64,000 bases of DNA from positions 186,001 through 250,000 of the forward strand of contig NZ_JAFEWC010000002.1 in assembly GCF_017355875.1 (NCBI RefSeq), read 5' to 3'. The position numbers and the translations under genes are program-made. The notes beneath the pieces are model-generated. The model was not told the origin of the DNA. It was given only the letters and a program-made list of their open reading frames with translations, and ran no database searches. This document shows positions 32,797 through 41,311 of the stretch, piece after piece. The stretch is from Aridibaculum aurantiacum. Lineage in GTDB: Bacteria; Bacteroidota; Bacteroidia; Chitinophagales; Chitinophagaceae. The first letter of the stretch is position 1; each line of letters begins with the position of its first letter.

Positions 32797-35052
32797 ATGA
32801 ACAAGATGGTAAGAGCGGTGCTGGTTATAGCAACTGCATTTATTACAACAGCAGTGTTTGCTATAAGCGACGAAGAAAAGTATAAACTGCACGCAGCAGA
32901 AGTACGTAAAGAAGTATGGGGATGGAACAAACCTGAATTCCAGCAACGTACGGTTCCGGCGGAGTACAACAACTTTTCGTATGTCACCATTGCCAAGCAC
33001 CTTGACATCTCTGCTACAAGTCGTACCAAGTTCCAGTTTGGTATGGGCAGTTGGTTCAAAAAGGAATACACCTACACCCGCACCATCCGCGAGTTGGTGA
33101 AGATAAACGACAAAGCTGCGCTGGAAGAATATTCAGAACTTTCTTACCAGCAGTTTAAGCGCAGGCAATCCATTTTAGAAACAGGTACCTCAACTACGAT
33201 CATTGGCGTTCGCATTGTAAAACCAGATGGCACAGTGAAAGAAGTAAATGCTGATGAAATCGTACTTACTAAAGATCAAAAGACAAACAAGCAGGCTAAG
33301 CTTGCCATATCCGATCTGCAGGTTGGCGACATGGTAGATTATTTCATAACCACTGAAGACAAGATGCTGGATGGTAAGGCACCAGAGGCTTCTTATTTTG
33401 TTTTTGGCGAAGACAATCCCATTATGCATTATTCGGTTCATTGTCTTGTTGGTAAGAAGTACGCAGTAGAATATCGTGCATTGAATGGTGCGCCAGAGTT
33501 CAAGCAATCACGTGGCGAAGACGATGATATAGTGCTGGATGTAGCAGCCAAAGACATTCCTGCTTTTCCTACCACTCTTTGGATGAGTTCTATGCGGCAG
33601 ATTCCTATCCTTCGCATGAACATCATAGTTGGTTACAATGGAATGTATGCAGGCAGAATTAATGCGCGCAAACCAGGCGAGGTATATCGCAATCAACCCA
33701 TGTCGGAGATTGTAGAAGACGAGGTGATACAAATGCAAATGGAGAAGGCGCAATTACGAATGGGCACATCCAAGTCTGCATTTTACGACCGCGTAAAGAC
33801 TGCATTAAAAAAGGTGAATAAGGATTACGATAAACTTCCAAAGGACGAACTGGCTTCTCTTATCTTTTATACTTTCCGCTTTCTTACTACCTACGATGTC
33901 AATTCATCTGAAAATATAGAGGTGGGTGTGAGCCGTAATTACGCCAACCTGTATAGCAAGAAATACCTTTTTTACCTGAGCGAGGTTTTTAAAGATTTTG
34001 ACATAAGGGCTGAACTGGCATTGGTAACATCTAAATATGGTCCGCACCTGCAGGAAGTAATGGACAAAGATGATTTTGAATATATAGTAGTAGTTAAAGA
34101 AGGTAAGCCTGCTTACTATGGTATAGAAAATCTTTTCTCACCTGCCGGTTATATTCCTGCTCATTATGAAGGAATAGATAAAGCACCCAGCTTCAATACC
34201 GGCGGCAACATGTCGCGCAGCCGCAAAGATTTTGCAGAAACAACATCAAGTATCCCTGCCAGTTCATGGAAAGAGAACATGCAGGTAGAACGCCTGCAGG
34301 TAAAACTGGATGCCGATAATATGCAGGTATTGGATGTAAAAAGAAAAACATCTAATACAGGTCATTTTAAAATTGATGATCAGAAGCGGCTATTATTATT
34401 TGAAGAATACTACGAATCAGAAAGGAAAGCTTTGGGTTTAGAAAAATCATTAGTAGAAGAATTAAGTGAAAAACGCCGCACCCGTAGCCTGAGCGATGAA
34501 TACAAGAATGCCTTTGCTAAAGCTCGCGAAGATGTAAAGGAGCGTTTTAAATCAGAGATACAAAGCCAGTTTGAGATAGCTCCAAAAGAGTTGTTGGAAT
34601 TTAAAGTAGATACTATTGGAATACGTCATACAGAACCGGCTTTTGTCTATTCATCGCATTTTACTTTTGATGGGCTGGTGAAGAAGGCTGGCAACAATTA
34701 CATTTTAGACATAGGCAAATTTATAGGCGGGCAGCTGCAGCTAAAGCCATGGCAGCGCGATAGAAAAGTGGATGTATACATGCCTTTTGCCCGTGCATTT
34801 GATTATGTTATTTCAGTGAGCTTACCTGATGGCTACAAAGCTGAAGGTTTAGATAAGTTGAACCTGAATGTTGAGACTGCTGCAGGAAGTTTTGCAGTTA
34901 CTACTACAGCCGAAGGCAACCAGGTAAATATGTTTGTAAGAAAGATCTATGCACATGCATACGAGCCTGTAGCCAATTGGCAGAACCTGGTACATGTGCT
35001 GGATGCAGCAGTAGATTTCAACGGAGCCAAATTGCTGATAAGGAAAATATAG
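32797..35052 (+). CDS. DUF3857 domain protein with degenerate transglutaminase-like domain
   Basis: A 751-residue secreted paralogue of its upstream neighbour (signal peptide about 1-23, ending VFA). It keeps the DUF3857 part (about 60-285) and the middle helical start (LIFYTFRFLTTYDVNSS). Where the active-site YGDCKG should be, it has SRNYANLYSKKYLFYLSEVF; where the His is expected, it has KDDFEYIVVV. So both Cys and His are absent and it is probably a pseudo-enzyme. It starts three bases after the active paralogue, which fits a subunit, substrate-binding or regulatory partner. Confidence 0.8.
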   Translation: MNKMVRAVLVIATAFITTAVFAISDEEKYKLHAAEVRKEVWGWNKPEFQQRTVPAEYNNFSYVTIAKHLDISATSRTKFQFGMGSWFKKEYTYTRTIRELVKINDKAALEEYSELSYQQFKRRQSILETGTSTTIIGVRIVKPDGTVKEVNADEIVLTKDQKTNKQAKLAISDLQVGDMVDYFITTEDKMLDGKAPEASYFVFGEDNPIMHYSVHCLVGKKYAVEYRALNGAPEFKQSRGEDDDIVLDVAAKDIPAFPTTLWMSSMRQIPILRMNIIVGYNGMYAGRINARKPGEVYRNQPMSEIVEDEVIQMQMEKAQLRMGTSKSAFYDRVKTALKKVNKDYDKLPKDELASLIFYTFRFLTTYDVNSSENIEVGVSRNYANLYSKKYLFYLSEVFKDFDIRAELALVTSKYGPHLQEVMDKDDFEYIVVVKEGKPAYYGIENLFSPAGYIPAHYEGIDKAPSFNTGGNMSRSRKDFAETTSSIPASSWKENMQVERLQVKLDADNMQVLDVKRKTSNTGHFKIDDQKRLLLFEEYYESERKALGLEKSLVEELSEKRRTRSLSDEYKNAFAKAREDVKERFKSEIQSQFEIAPKELLEFKVDTIGIRHTEPAFVYSSHFTFDGLVKKAGNNYILDIGKFIGGQLQLKPWQRDRKVDVYMPFARAFDYVISVSLPDGYKAEGLDKLNLNVETAAGSFAVTTTAEGNQVNMFVRKIYAHAYEPVANWQNLVHVLDAAVDFNGAKLLIRKI

Positions 35053-35055
35053 CCG

Positions 35056-35793
35056 CTAGCTCAATACCTCCTGCAATACCTGCAGGCTCTTTAGCTCACC
35101 AAAGTCTTGTACGTGCAGGCTGATATAGTTCTGGAAAGCCTGCAGCAACAGGCGGCGCTGGTTACGGTTCAGTTTGAAGTTCTCCAGGTCGTTGTAAAAA
35201 TGTATGGCTAATAGCTCTGAAGTAAGCTTTGCCTGCTCTCCATCCAGGTAGTAAGAATGGTTTGGTCGTTCTTCTGCAAATTGACCATCGTGCAGGTCGA
35301 GGATAGGTGTAGAAGGCTCATATCCCCCCTGGATTCTAAAACCAAGTTCACCACCCAGGTGAAGCATAAAGTAGAGTGGAAGGTTGGCTGTAAGTGTAGC
35401 ATTTCCTTTATCCAGTTGTTTCAATGTATCCTCTGCCAGGTAATAGAGTTCAGGGTTTGCTTCAGGTTGTTTCAGGCAGTGATGCAGCATTTCCACTATA
35501 TACATGGCTACTGCATTTTTTACCACATCAAACAAAACATGATCGTATAAATATCCCCACTGGTAGTCTTTGATGAAGTTCAGGTTCTTGAGCTCATTGT
35601 GGTAAACAACCAAGTCCAGTATAGCTGCAGGTTGGAAAAATATTCCCTTACCCTGCGATCTTTTAGAGCTTTGCCGAACGCCTTTTACTATGTATGACTG
35701 CAAACCAAAAAGCTCTGTATACACAGTGGTGATGACGCTTGTTTCGCCATATTTCACCGTGCGTAAAACAATGCCTTTGGTCTTAAATGTCAT
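35056..35793 (-). CDS. recO: DNA repair protein RecO
   Basis: A 245-residue recombination mediator that loads RecA onto SSB-coated single-stranded DNA with RecR. It has an N-terminal OB fold (MTFKTKGIVLRTVKYGETSVI, with VKGVRQSSKRSQGKG in the loop) and a helical C-terminal part. The Cys4 zinc site of many RecO proteins is not seen, as is usual in Bacteroidota. Its stop lies four bases from the convergent DUF3857 gene, and the start is 11 bases downstream of the SLC13 carrier stop, so it may be co-transcribed with it. Confidence 0.9.
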   Translation of the reverse strand: MTFKTKGIVLRTVKYGETSVITTVYTELFGLQSYIVKGVRQSSKRSQGKGIFFQPAAILDLVVYHNELKNLNFIKDYQWGYLYDHVLFDVVKNAVAMYIVEMLHHCLKQPEANPELYYLAEDTLKQLDKGNATLTANLPLYFMLHLGGELGFRIQGGYEPSTPILDLHDGQFAEERPNHSYYLDGEQAKLTSELLAIHFYNDLENFKLNRNQRRLLLQAFQNYISLHVQDFGELKSLQVLQEVLS

Positions 35794-35804
35794 GAGTGCT
35801 GTAG

Positions 35805-37262
35805 CTATTTAAGTTCCGGAACGATCATCGGCACCAGGTAGTAGCAAAACAATGCGATCAATATCACCGATAGGATATTAACCACAAAACCAACTTTCAG
35901 CATATCCTTCAGCCGTATATGTCCGCTGGAAAAAACAATAGCATTGGGTGGTGTACCCATGGGCAACATACCGGCGCAACTTGCACCTAAAGTCATAGGT
36001 ATGCCAAGCAGTAATGGATTTATGGTTAACACATCAGCCATACCTGCTATCACAGGTGCAAACACTATTACCTGCGCTACATTACTCATCAGTTCACTTA
36101 AGAAAACTGCTATCAGTGCAATCATCAGTACAAGTATAAAACCACCACTGCCAGAGAAGCCGGCAAGCCATGTACCCATCATGCCTATCAATCCTGCTTT
36201 CTCCATTTGGTTAGCCAGTGTGATACCACCGCCAAACAGCAACAATATTCCCCACGCCATTTTGGTAGTATCGCGCCACTGCAGTACAAATTTTTCTTCT
36301 GGATTTTTTTCGCCGCTGGGCGTTAAAAAAAGAGCAACAGCTCCCATAACAGCTATCATGGTATCATTTAATGCAATTACACCAAGGCGGTTGATAAGAT
36401 CCTTTGTTATCCATAATAAGGCGGTTGCGGCAAAAATCACCAGCACCCTGCTTTCTGCTTTTCCTATTTTACCCAAGGCTTTTATCTCCAGGTGTATCAT
36501 CTTTTTGGTGGCATCGCTCGATGCGATCTTGTTTGGATACATCCACTTTACCATTACAAAATAAAGTGCAGTAAGTAGCAGTAGTGCAATAGGTAAACAG
36601 ATCATCATCCAGTCGAGGAACTCAATGGTGTAGTTGTATTTCTTTTGAATGAAAGCTGCAAAAGCCACATTGGGCGGCGTGCCAATGATGGTGGCAATTC
36701 CGCCAAGATTAGCAGCATAAGCAATGGCCAGCATGATGGTAACTGCAAAATTCTGGATGCTGCCTTTGCCGTCGTCATTGTCTTTCATCACCGTTATCAC
36801 CGAGGCTGCAATAGGAAACATCATCATGGTGGTGGCTGTATTGCTGAGCCACATACTTAAGAAGCCAGCTGCTATTATAAAGCCCAATACAATCCTGTCG
36901 CCACTGGTACCGGTCACCTTCACAATGTTGAGCGCAATGCGCCGGTGCAGGTTCCATTTTTCTATGGCCAGGCCTATCATGAAACCACCCATGAAAAGAA
37001 AGATAACCGGGTTAGCATAAGGCGTAGCTGTTTCATCAATGGTTGCTATGCCCATAGCCGGAAACAGGATCAATGGCAGCAGTGCTACTACCGGCATGGC
37101 AGCAGCTTCTGTTACCCACAAAGTGATCATCAACCCACCAATAGCCAGTACTTTGGCTGCTGTAGGTTCTACATTGAAAGGGTTACCAAACAGCAGGTAA
37201 AAGAATATAGCCGCTGCTGAAAAAATCGAGATCCAGAATTTACGGTTAGATGGCATATGCAA
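35805..37262 (-). CDS. SLC13/DASS family anion transporter
   Basis: A 485-residue membrane carrier of about 11-12 helices of the divalent anion:sodium symporter family, which moves dicarboxylates, sulfate or similar anions. The paired SNT-type motifs are present: MWLSNTATTMMMFPIAASV in the first half and ASCAGMLPMGTPPNAIVFSSG in the second, with GGIATIIGTPPNVAFAAF between. The substrate cannot be chosen from sequence alone. The recO gene follows 11 bases after its stop. Confidence 0.9.
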   Translation of the reverse strand: MHMPSNRKFWISIFSAAAIFFYLLFGNPFNVEPTAAKVLAIGGLMITLWVTEAAAMPVVALLPLILFPAMGIATIDETATPYANPVIFLFMGGFMIGLAIEKWNLHRRIALNIVKVTGTSGDRIVLGFIIAAGFLSMWLSNTATTMMMFPIAASVITVMKDNDDGKGSIQNFAVTIMLAIAYAANLGGIATIIGTPPNVAFAAFIQKKYNYTIEFLDWMMICLPIALLLLTALYFVMVKWMYPNKIASSDATKKMIHLEIKALGKIGKAESRVLVIFAATALLWITKDLINRLGVIALNDTMIAVMGAVALFLTPSGEKNPEEKFVLQWRDTTKMAWGILLLFGGGITLANQMEKAGLIGMMGTWLAGFSGSGGFILVLMIALIAVFLSELMSNVAQVIVFAPVIAGMADVLTINPLLLGIPMTLGASCAGMLPMGTPPNAIVFSSGHIRLKDMLKVGFVVNILSVILIALFCYYLVPMIVPELK

Positions 37263-37437
37263 ATAAAGGCAACAAGATAAGTAGTAAAAACATCCGAGGA
37301 GCAGGAGAGGAAAGTGTCTCGTTTGATCAATGCCGGGTAAAGGAGCTGGCTAACTTAATAAGTCTTTAAGATTATCTTTCAGCAATTGTCTTACTTAGGC
37401 ATATTCATTGAATACCCTCTGTTCTAATATTTTGTCT

Positions 37438-39150
37438 ATGCGCCAACTTCACATGTTGTTCATTTTATTGCTGGTTTCATTTACTGCTATTTCACAAGTA
37501 GCACAAGAAGCTGTACCAGCTAACCAGGTTTTTTCCGATAAGAAGAATAGTGCAGCCGCTTCACGAACAGGTACTACACAAAGCCGGCAGGTAATTTCCG
37601 GGCTGGTTGATGATTTTACCGGTGAGCCTGTAAGCTATACACGCGTTACCAAATGGATTGATGGTACAGCTATGAATGATAGCAAAGTAGATGGCGTTAT
37701 CTTCAGGAAAAGAGGCAATGAATATTACCAGCGAAATACAACCAACTCCGACATCAATGTGAAATGGTTTGGTGCCAGGGGCGACGGTGTAACAGATGAC
37801 ACCAAAGCTATTACTGATGCAATATCTTTTTCATCGGCAGCCTCTCAGATTGATGTTCATACGCGGTCACGGGTTCTAAACCTAATTTTCCCTGCAGGCA
37901 CCTACATCACCAGCGCTACCATAAGGCAAAATGAAAACGGCAAGTTCGTTCACCTGGTGGGAATGGCTGATGCTACTATTTTATACCGCGGTTCCGGGGC
38001 TGCAATACATATTGGAAACAATACGCCACACGGCATCATGCCTATTGAAGTAAAAAACCTGACGATCAAAAAAGAGAATACTTCTGCTGGCTCAGTCGGT
38101 CTATTACTGGAACATGCAGCTTATTCTAAAATCATCAATGTTGGCTTCGAAGGTTTTGAAACTGCATTTTTAAATAAAGGATCTATAGGTGTACTAGCTG
38201 ACGGTGGCGGCAAACAAATAGCCGGATCCACAATAGGTGTACATGTCATCAGTTCTAAATCGAATAATAAAGATGTGTTGCGTTTTGCCTCAAATGCTTT
38301 TGCATTGCGCAACTATACTTTAGGCAAAGGAATCAAGAATGCTGTTGTCATAGAGCCTGGAAAAGGTGTTTCACCCGGCGGTTCAGGAGGAATGATAACT
38401 CTTGACAGGCTGATCTTTGAAGGTGTGGAAGGAACTTCTTTGAAAGTAGTTAATAATGGTGAGGTGGGTGGCCTGGACGTAGTGCAGGTGCGGGATTGCT
38501 GGTTTGAGCATTATGGCGATATCGGCATAAATATCTTCAATGCAAGGGTAAAGGTTCAGAACTCATTTTTTGCCGGCGCAAAAAAAACTGTTGTTCTTGT
38601 GAATGATGACAACTCTTCCATCACAATGCAGGATACGCATGGATATTTTTTAGACACCAGGCCAACCAATAATGTTTTGATCCAGGCTACAGGTGCTGCC
38701 ACAAAGGCTGTTTATAAGAACATCAAATTACTCAACTGCGACTTCAGGGGCTTGACAAAGTTGCATGCAGATTATCCTGTTTCCAGTTCCGGTATCAGTG
38801 CAGAGGGTAATGTGTATACCATATCGTACAATTCAAAGTACCCGTCAGGCAATAACGACTACAATAGGAACCTTTCAATCAATTTATTCGCAGAAATTGA
38901 AAAACTGGTTGGCCCTGCTGATCATGTTACTGAGTTGGTCCTTGCAGGAAATGATGGAACACCAACAATAGGTTTTGCGAAGCTGACAATAGTAAAAAGG
39001 GGAAGTGGTTACACTGTAAAAGATGATTCTGGTAACTCACCAGGTTTTACTATTCGTGGAGAAGGTAGAAATACTGTTTTAGCCATAACAGATGCTACAA
39101 CAGGTAGATGGTTCAATGCTATTGGGAAATATTCTGTTACCCTGCTTTAG
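37438..39150 (+). CDS. Secreted pectate-lyase-fold (beta-helix) protein
   Basis: A 570-residue secreted protein (signal peptide about 1-19, ending FTAIS). An N-terminal region of about 75 residues of unclear fold precedes the signature VKWFGARGDGVTDDTKAITDAI of the pectate lyase superfamily / GH28-like right-handed beta-helix. Successive coils follow, e.g. GSVGLLLEHAAYSKIINVGF and DVVQVRDCWFEHYGDIGINIF. No catalytic Asp trio is evident by eye. The start ATG 37438 is preferred to the upstream TTG 37408, because it puts the hydrophobic core near the N-terminus. Such proteins degrade or bind acidic polysaccharides; the target is unknown. Confidence 0.82.
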   Translation: MRQLHMLFILLLVSFTAISQVAQEAVPANQVFSDKKNSAAASRTGTTQSRQVISGLVDDFTGEPVSYTRVTKWIDGTAMNDSKVDGVIFRKRGNEYYQRNTTNSDINVKWFGARGDGVTDDTKAITDAISFSSAASQIDVHTRSRVLNLIFPAGTYITSATIRQNENGKFVHLVGMADATILYRGSGAAIHIGNNTPHGIMPIEVKNLTIKKENTSAGSVGLLLEHAAYSKIINVGFEGFETAFLNKGSIGVLADGGGKQIAGSTIGVHVISSKSNNKDVLRFASNAFALRNYTLGKGIKNAVVIEPGKGVSPGGSGGMITLDRLIFEGVEGTSLKVVNNGEVGGLDVVQVRDCWFEHYGDIGINIFNARVKVQNSFFAGAKKTVVLVNDDNSSITMQDTHGYFLDTRPTNNVLIQATGAATKAVYKNIKLLNCDFRGLTKLHADYPVSSSGISAEGNVYTISYNSKYPSGNNDYNRNLSINLFAEIEKLVGPADHVTELVLAGNDGTPTIGFAKLTIVKRGSGYTVKDDSGNSPGFTIRGEGRNTVLAITDATTGRWFNAIGKYSVTLL

Positions 39151-39179
39151 CTAACCAACAAATTAAATGCATAATAAAT

Positions 39180-39202
39180 GAGGCGCAACACGCGCCTCTT
39201 TT
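39180..39202 (+). terminator. Terminator after the beta-helix gene
   Basis: Perfect seven-base stem GAGGCGC / GCGCCTC with an AACAC loop, then TTTTACTTTT. It lies between two convergent genes; on the minus strand the tail is poorer (ATTTATT), so it mainly serves the plus strand. Confidence 0.9.
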
Positions 39203-39222
39203 ACTTTTATAAGCTTTTCAAT

Positions 39223-40863
39223 TTATTCAAACGTACTATAGAAGTAAGGCGTCTTTGCTTCAAACTCAGCAGCACAGGTATCTACCATTTTGTAAACACG
39301 TGTAATGCCTAGAGCCTTACGCTTGTTGTACACATCATCTTCTGTGCAGTTGCGCATGATGCGAGCAATCTGCTCGTCGCTAAAGCCATTCTTCTTAGCT
39401 TCTTTTAGCAGGTCAGCCGGCAGCGACTCCAGTGTGTGGTTAGCAATTTCCTTTTCTATATCACATATCTTCTGGATCTGGTACAGGAACCACTTATCAA
39501 TACCTGTAGCCTGGGCAATTGTCTTCACAGTAATACCTTGCATCAGCGCATCCTTAATCCTGAATATCCTGTCCCATTTTGGTGTCTTGATATACTCCAG
39601 CAGGTCGTTGCTCTTCTGCAGGCTCTTGCCATAATAGCCTAAGCCTACTGCTTCATTCTCCAGGCTTTGGCAAGCCTTCTGAATCGCTTCGGTAAAGCTT
39701 CTGCCGATAGCCATCACTTCACCTACACTTTTCATTTGCAATCCAAGTGTATCATTGGCTCCTTTAAATTTATCAAAGTTCCAGCGTGGCACTTTTACAA
39801 TTACATAGTCAAGTGCAGGCTCAAAATATGCTGATGTCGTTTGCGTGATCTGGTTCTTCAGCTCGTGCAGGTGGTAGCCTATAGCAAGTTTAGAAGCTAC
39901 TTTAGCAATAGGGTAACCGGTAGCCTTTGATGCAAGTGCCGATGAACGGCTTACACGCGGGTTTATCTCCACGGCTATTATCTCTTCCGTTTCAGGATTA
40001 AGTGCAAACTGTACGTTACATCCACCGGCAAAGTTGCCCAGGCTGCGCATCATCAGTATCGCCTGGTTGCGCATATCCTGGAAAGCAGTATCGCTTAGGG
40101 TCATAGCAGGAGCAACAGTTATACTGTCCCCGGTATGAACACCCATTGGATCTAAATTCTCTACGGTACATATGATCACTACGTTGTCTGCCTGGTCGCG
40201 CAGCAGTTCCAGCTCGTATTCTTTCCAGCCAAGTACCGCTTTTTCTACCAGCACCTCGTGAATTGGAGAAGCTGTCAATCCTCTTTCCAGCGCTTCATCC
40301 AAGTCATCTTTCGTGTGAACAAATCCACCGCCGCTACCACCCAGTGTAAATGAAGGACGGATCACCAGCGGGAAACCGATTTCCTGTGCAAACTCTTTTC
40401 CTTCCAGGAAACTGTTAGCCACGCGGCTAGGCGCCACCGCCACACCAATCTTCACCATCAGCTGGCGAAACTGTTCGCGGTCTTCAGCAGTATTGATGGC
40501 TGCTACGTCCACACCGATCATGCGGCAGTTGTATTTCTTCCAAACTCCCAATTCCTCGGCCTCAATGGCAAGGTTCAGGGCTGTTTGTCCACCCATGGTA
40601 GGCAGCACCGCGTCAATCTCATTCTCTTCCAGTATCTGCTCAATGCTTTCCACCGTTAGTGGCAGCAGGTAAACCCTGTCCGCCATCATAGGGTCCGTCA
40701 TAATGGTGGCGGGATTGCTGTTTATCAGCACCACCTTGATGCCTTCTTCGCGAAGGCTGCGGGCCGCCTGGCTTCCCGAATAATCAAACTCGCAGGCCTG
40801 GCCAATTACAATTGGTCCTGATCCAATGATCAATACTGATTTTATAGAAGTGTCTCTAGGCAT
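39223..40863 (-). CDS. carB: Carbamoyl-phosphate synthase large subunit, N-terminal half only
   Basis: A 546-residue protein equal to the first half of CarB, which makes carbamoyl phosphate for arginine and pyrimidine synthesis. It has the carboxyphosphate-forming ATP-grasp domain (SVLIIGSGPIVIGQACEFDYSG, PSFTLGGSGGGFVHT, EINPRVSRSSALASKATGYP) and the oligomerisation domain (to about 545). It then stops with TAA right after FYSTFE, exactly where full CarB (about 940-1070 residues) runs into its second synthetase half. The bases after the stop do not continue CarB in any frame, and the second ATP-grasp and MGS-like domains are absent. The start is ATG 40863, as MPRDTSIKSVLIIGSGP is the family N-terminus. 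It may be a split CarB whose partner is elsewhere. Confidence 0.9.
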   Translation of the reverse strand: MPRDTSIKSVLIIGSGPIVIGQACEFDYSGSQAARSLREEGIKVVLINSNPATIMTDPMMADRVYLLPLTVESIEQILEENEIDAVLPTMGGQTALNLAIEAEELGVWKKYNCRMIGVDVAAINTAEDREQFRQLMVKIGVAVAPSRVANSFLEGKEFAQEIGFPLVIRPSFTLGGSGGGFVHTKDDLDEALERGLTASPIHEVLVEKAVLGWKEYELELLRDQADNVVIICTVENLDPMGVHTGDSITVAPAMTLSDTAFQDMRNQAILMMRSLGNFAGGCNVQFALNPETEEIIAVEINPRVSRSSALASKATGYPIAKVASKLAIGYHLHELKNQITQTTSAYFEPALDYVIVKVPRWNFDKFKGANDTLGLQMKSVGEVMAIGRSFTEAIQKACQSLENEAVGLGYYGKSLQKSNDLLEYIKTPKWDRIFRIKDALMQGITVKTIAQATGIDKWFLYQIQKICDIEKEIANHTLESLPADLLKEAKKNGFSDEQIARIMRNCTEDDVYNKRKALGITRVYKMVDTCAAEFEAKTPYFYSTFE

Positions 40864-40904
40864 AGTAAAAAATTGTTGGGGTCGGCTTTTCCAGCACTGT
40901 TCAT

Positions 40905-40921
40905 CATCCGTTGCGTCGCAC
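40905..40921. repeat. Second copy of the 17-base sequence found at 5576
   Basis: CATCCGTTGCGTCGCAC, identical to 5576-5592, 42 bases upstream of the carB start. Confidence 0.4.
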
Positions 40922-40998
40922 ACTGCAGCTATTGGTATGCTTTTCAGCTATTAGCTCAGCACCTAATCTCCATTCTACGGCAGGAAAAACAAATTGTG

Positions 40999-41006
40999 CA
41001 AATGTA
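40999..41006 (-). promoter_or_regulatory. Possible -7 promoter element for carB
   Basis: TACATTTG on the minus strand matches TAnnTTTG exactly, 135 bases before the carB start. It implies a leader of about 130 bases that would contain the 17-base repeat. Confidence 0.35.
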
Positions 41007-41052
41007 GCTTCATCAACGAAACATAGTGGTTAATTTTTCTAAAGCTTTTGGA

Positions 41053-41190
41053 TCAGAGGTCAGAGGTCAGAGATCAGTGGTCAGAGATCAGAGATCAGAG
41101 ATCAGGTATCAGGTATCAGCAATCAGCATTCAGAGATCAGAAGAACCAGGAATAAGGAACCAGGAACCAGGAACCAGAAACTAGAAACCT
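41053..41190. repeat. Heptanucleotide-phased repeat array
   Basis: About 20 consecutive seven-base units in one unbroken register. Units from 41053 to 41143 are TCAGNNN (TCAGAGG twice, TCAGAGA five times, TCAGTGG, TCAGGTA twice, TCAGCAA, TCAGCAT, TCAGAAG). From 41144 the unit changes to AACCAGG-like (AACCAGG, AATAAGG, AACCAGG twice, AACCAGA, AACTAGA). It lies in the divergent gap between carB and an M23 peptidase gene. No ORF explains it. Confidence 0.85.
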
Positions 41191-41311
41191 ACCTCATCAA
41201 TCCAGCATCCCTCATCCAGCATCCGCCTTAGCTCCTCCCGCCTCACAACTAATGCTCAGCTCCGCTGGTAAGATTTTTGTCGCCCTTAAGAGCCACACCT
41301 ATGTAAAACAA

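Larger units (their letters stand above)
40864..41311. other. Gap of 448 bases between carB and the M23 peptidase gene
   Basis: Holds the 17-base repeat, a possible carB promoter, the heptad array, and then a CATCC/CAGCATCC-rich stretch (about 41196-41225) with imperfect repeats. No gene is seen. Confidence 0.7.

Noticed and set aside
35944-36564. Plus-strand ORF of 206 residues opposite the SLC13 carrier
   Set aside because: Its hydrophobic translation is the antisense of membrane helices; the minus-strand protein has all family motifs.
39150-39223. Frameshifted continuation of carB into the second half
   Set aside because: The bases after the carB stop show no CarB motif in any frame and are followed by the terminator and end of the convergent gene.
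41053-41190. CRISPR array
   Set aside because: Units are seven bases with no spacers and no cas genes nearby.
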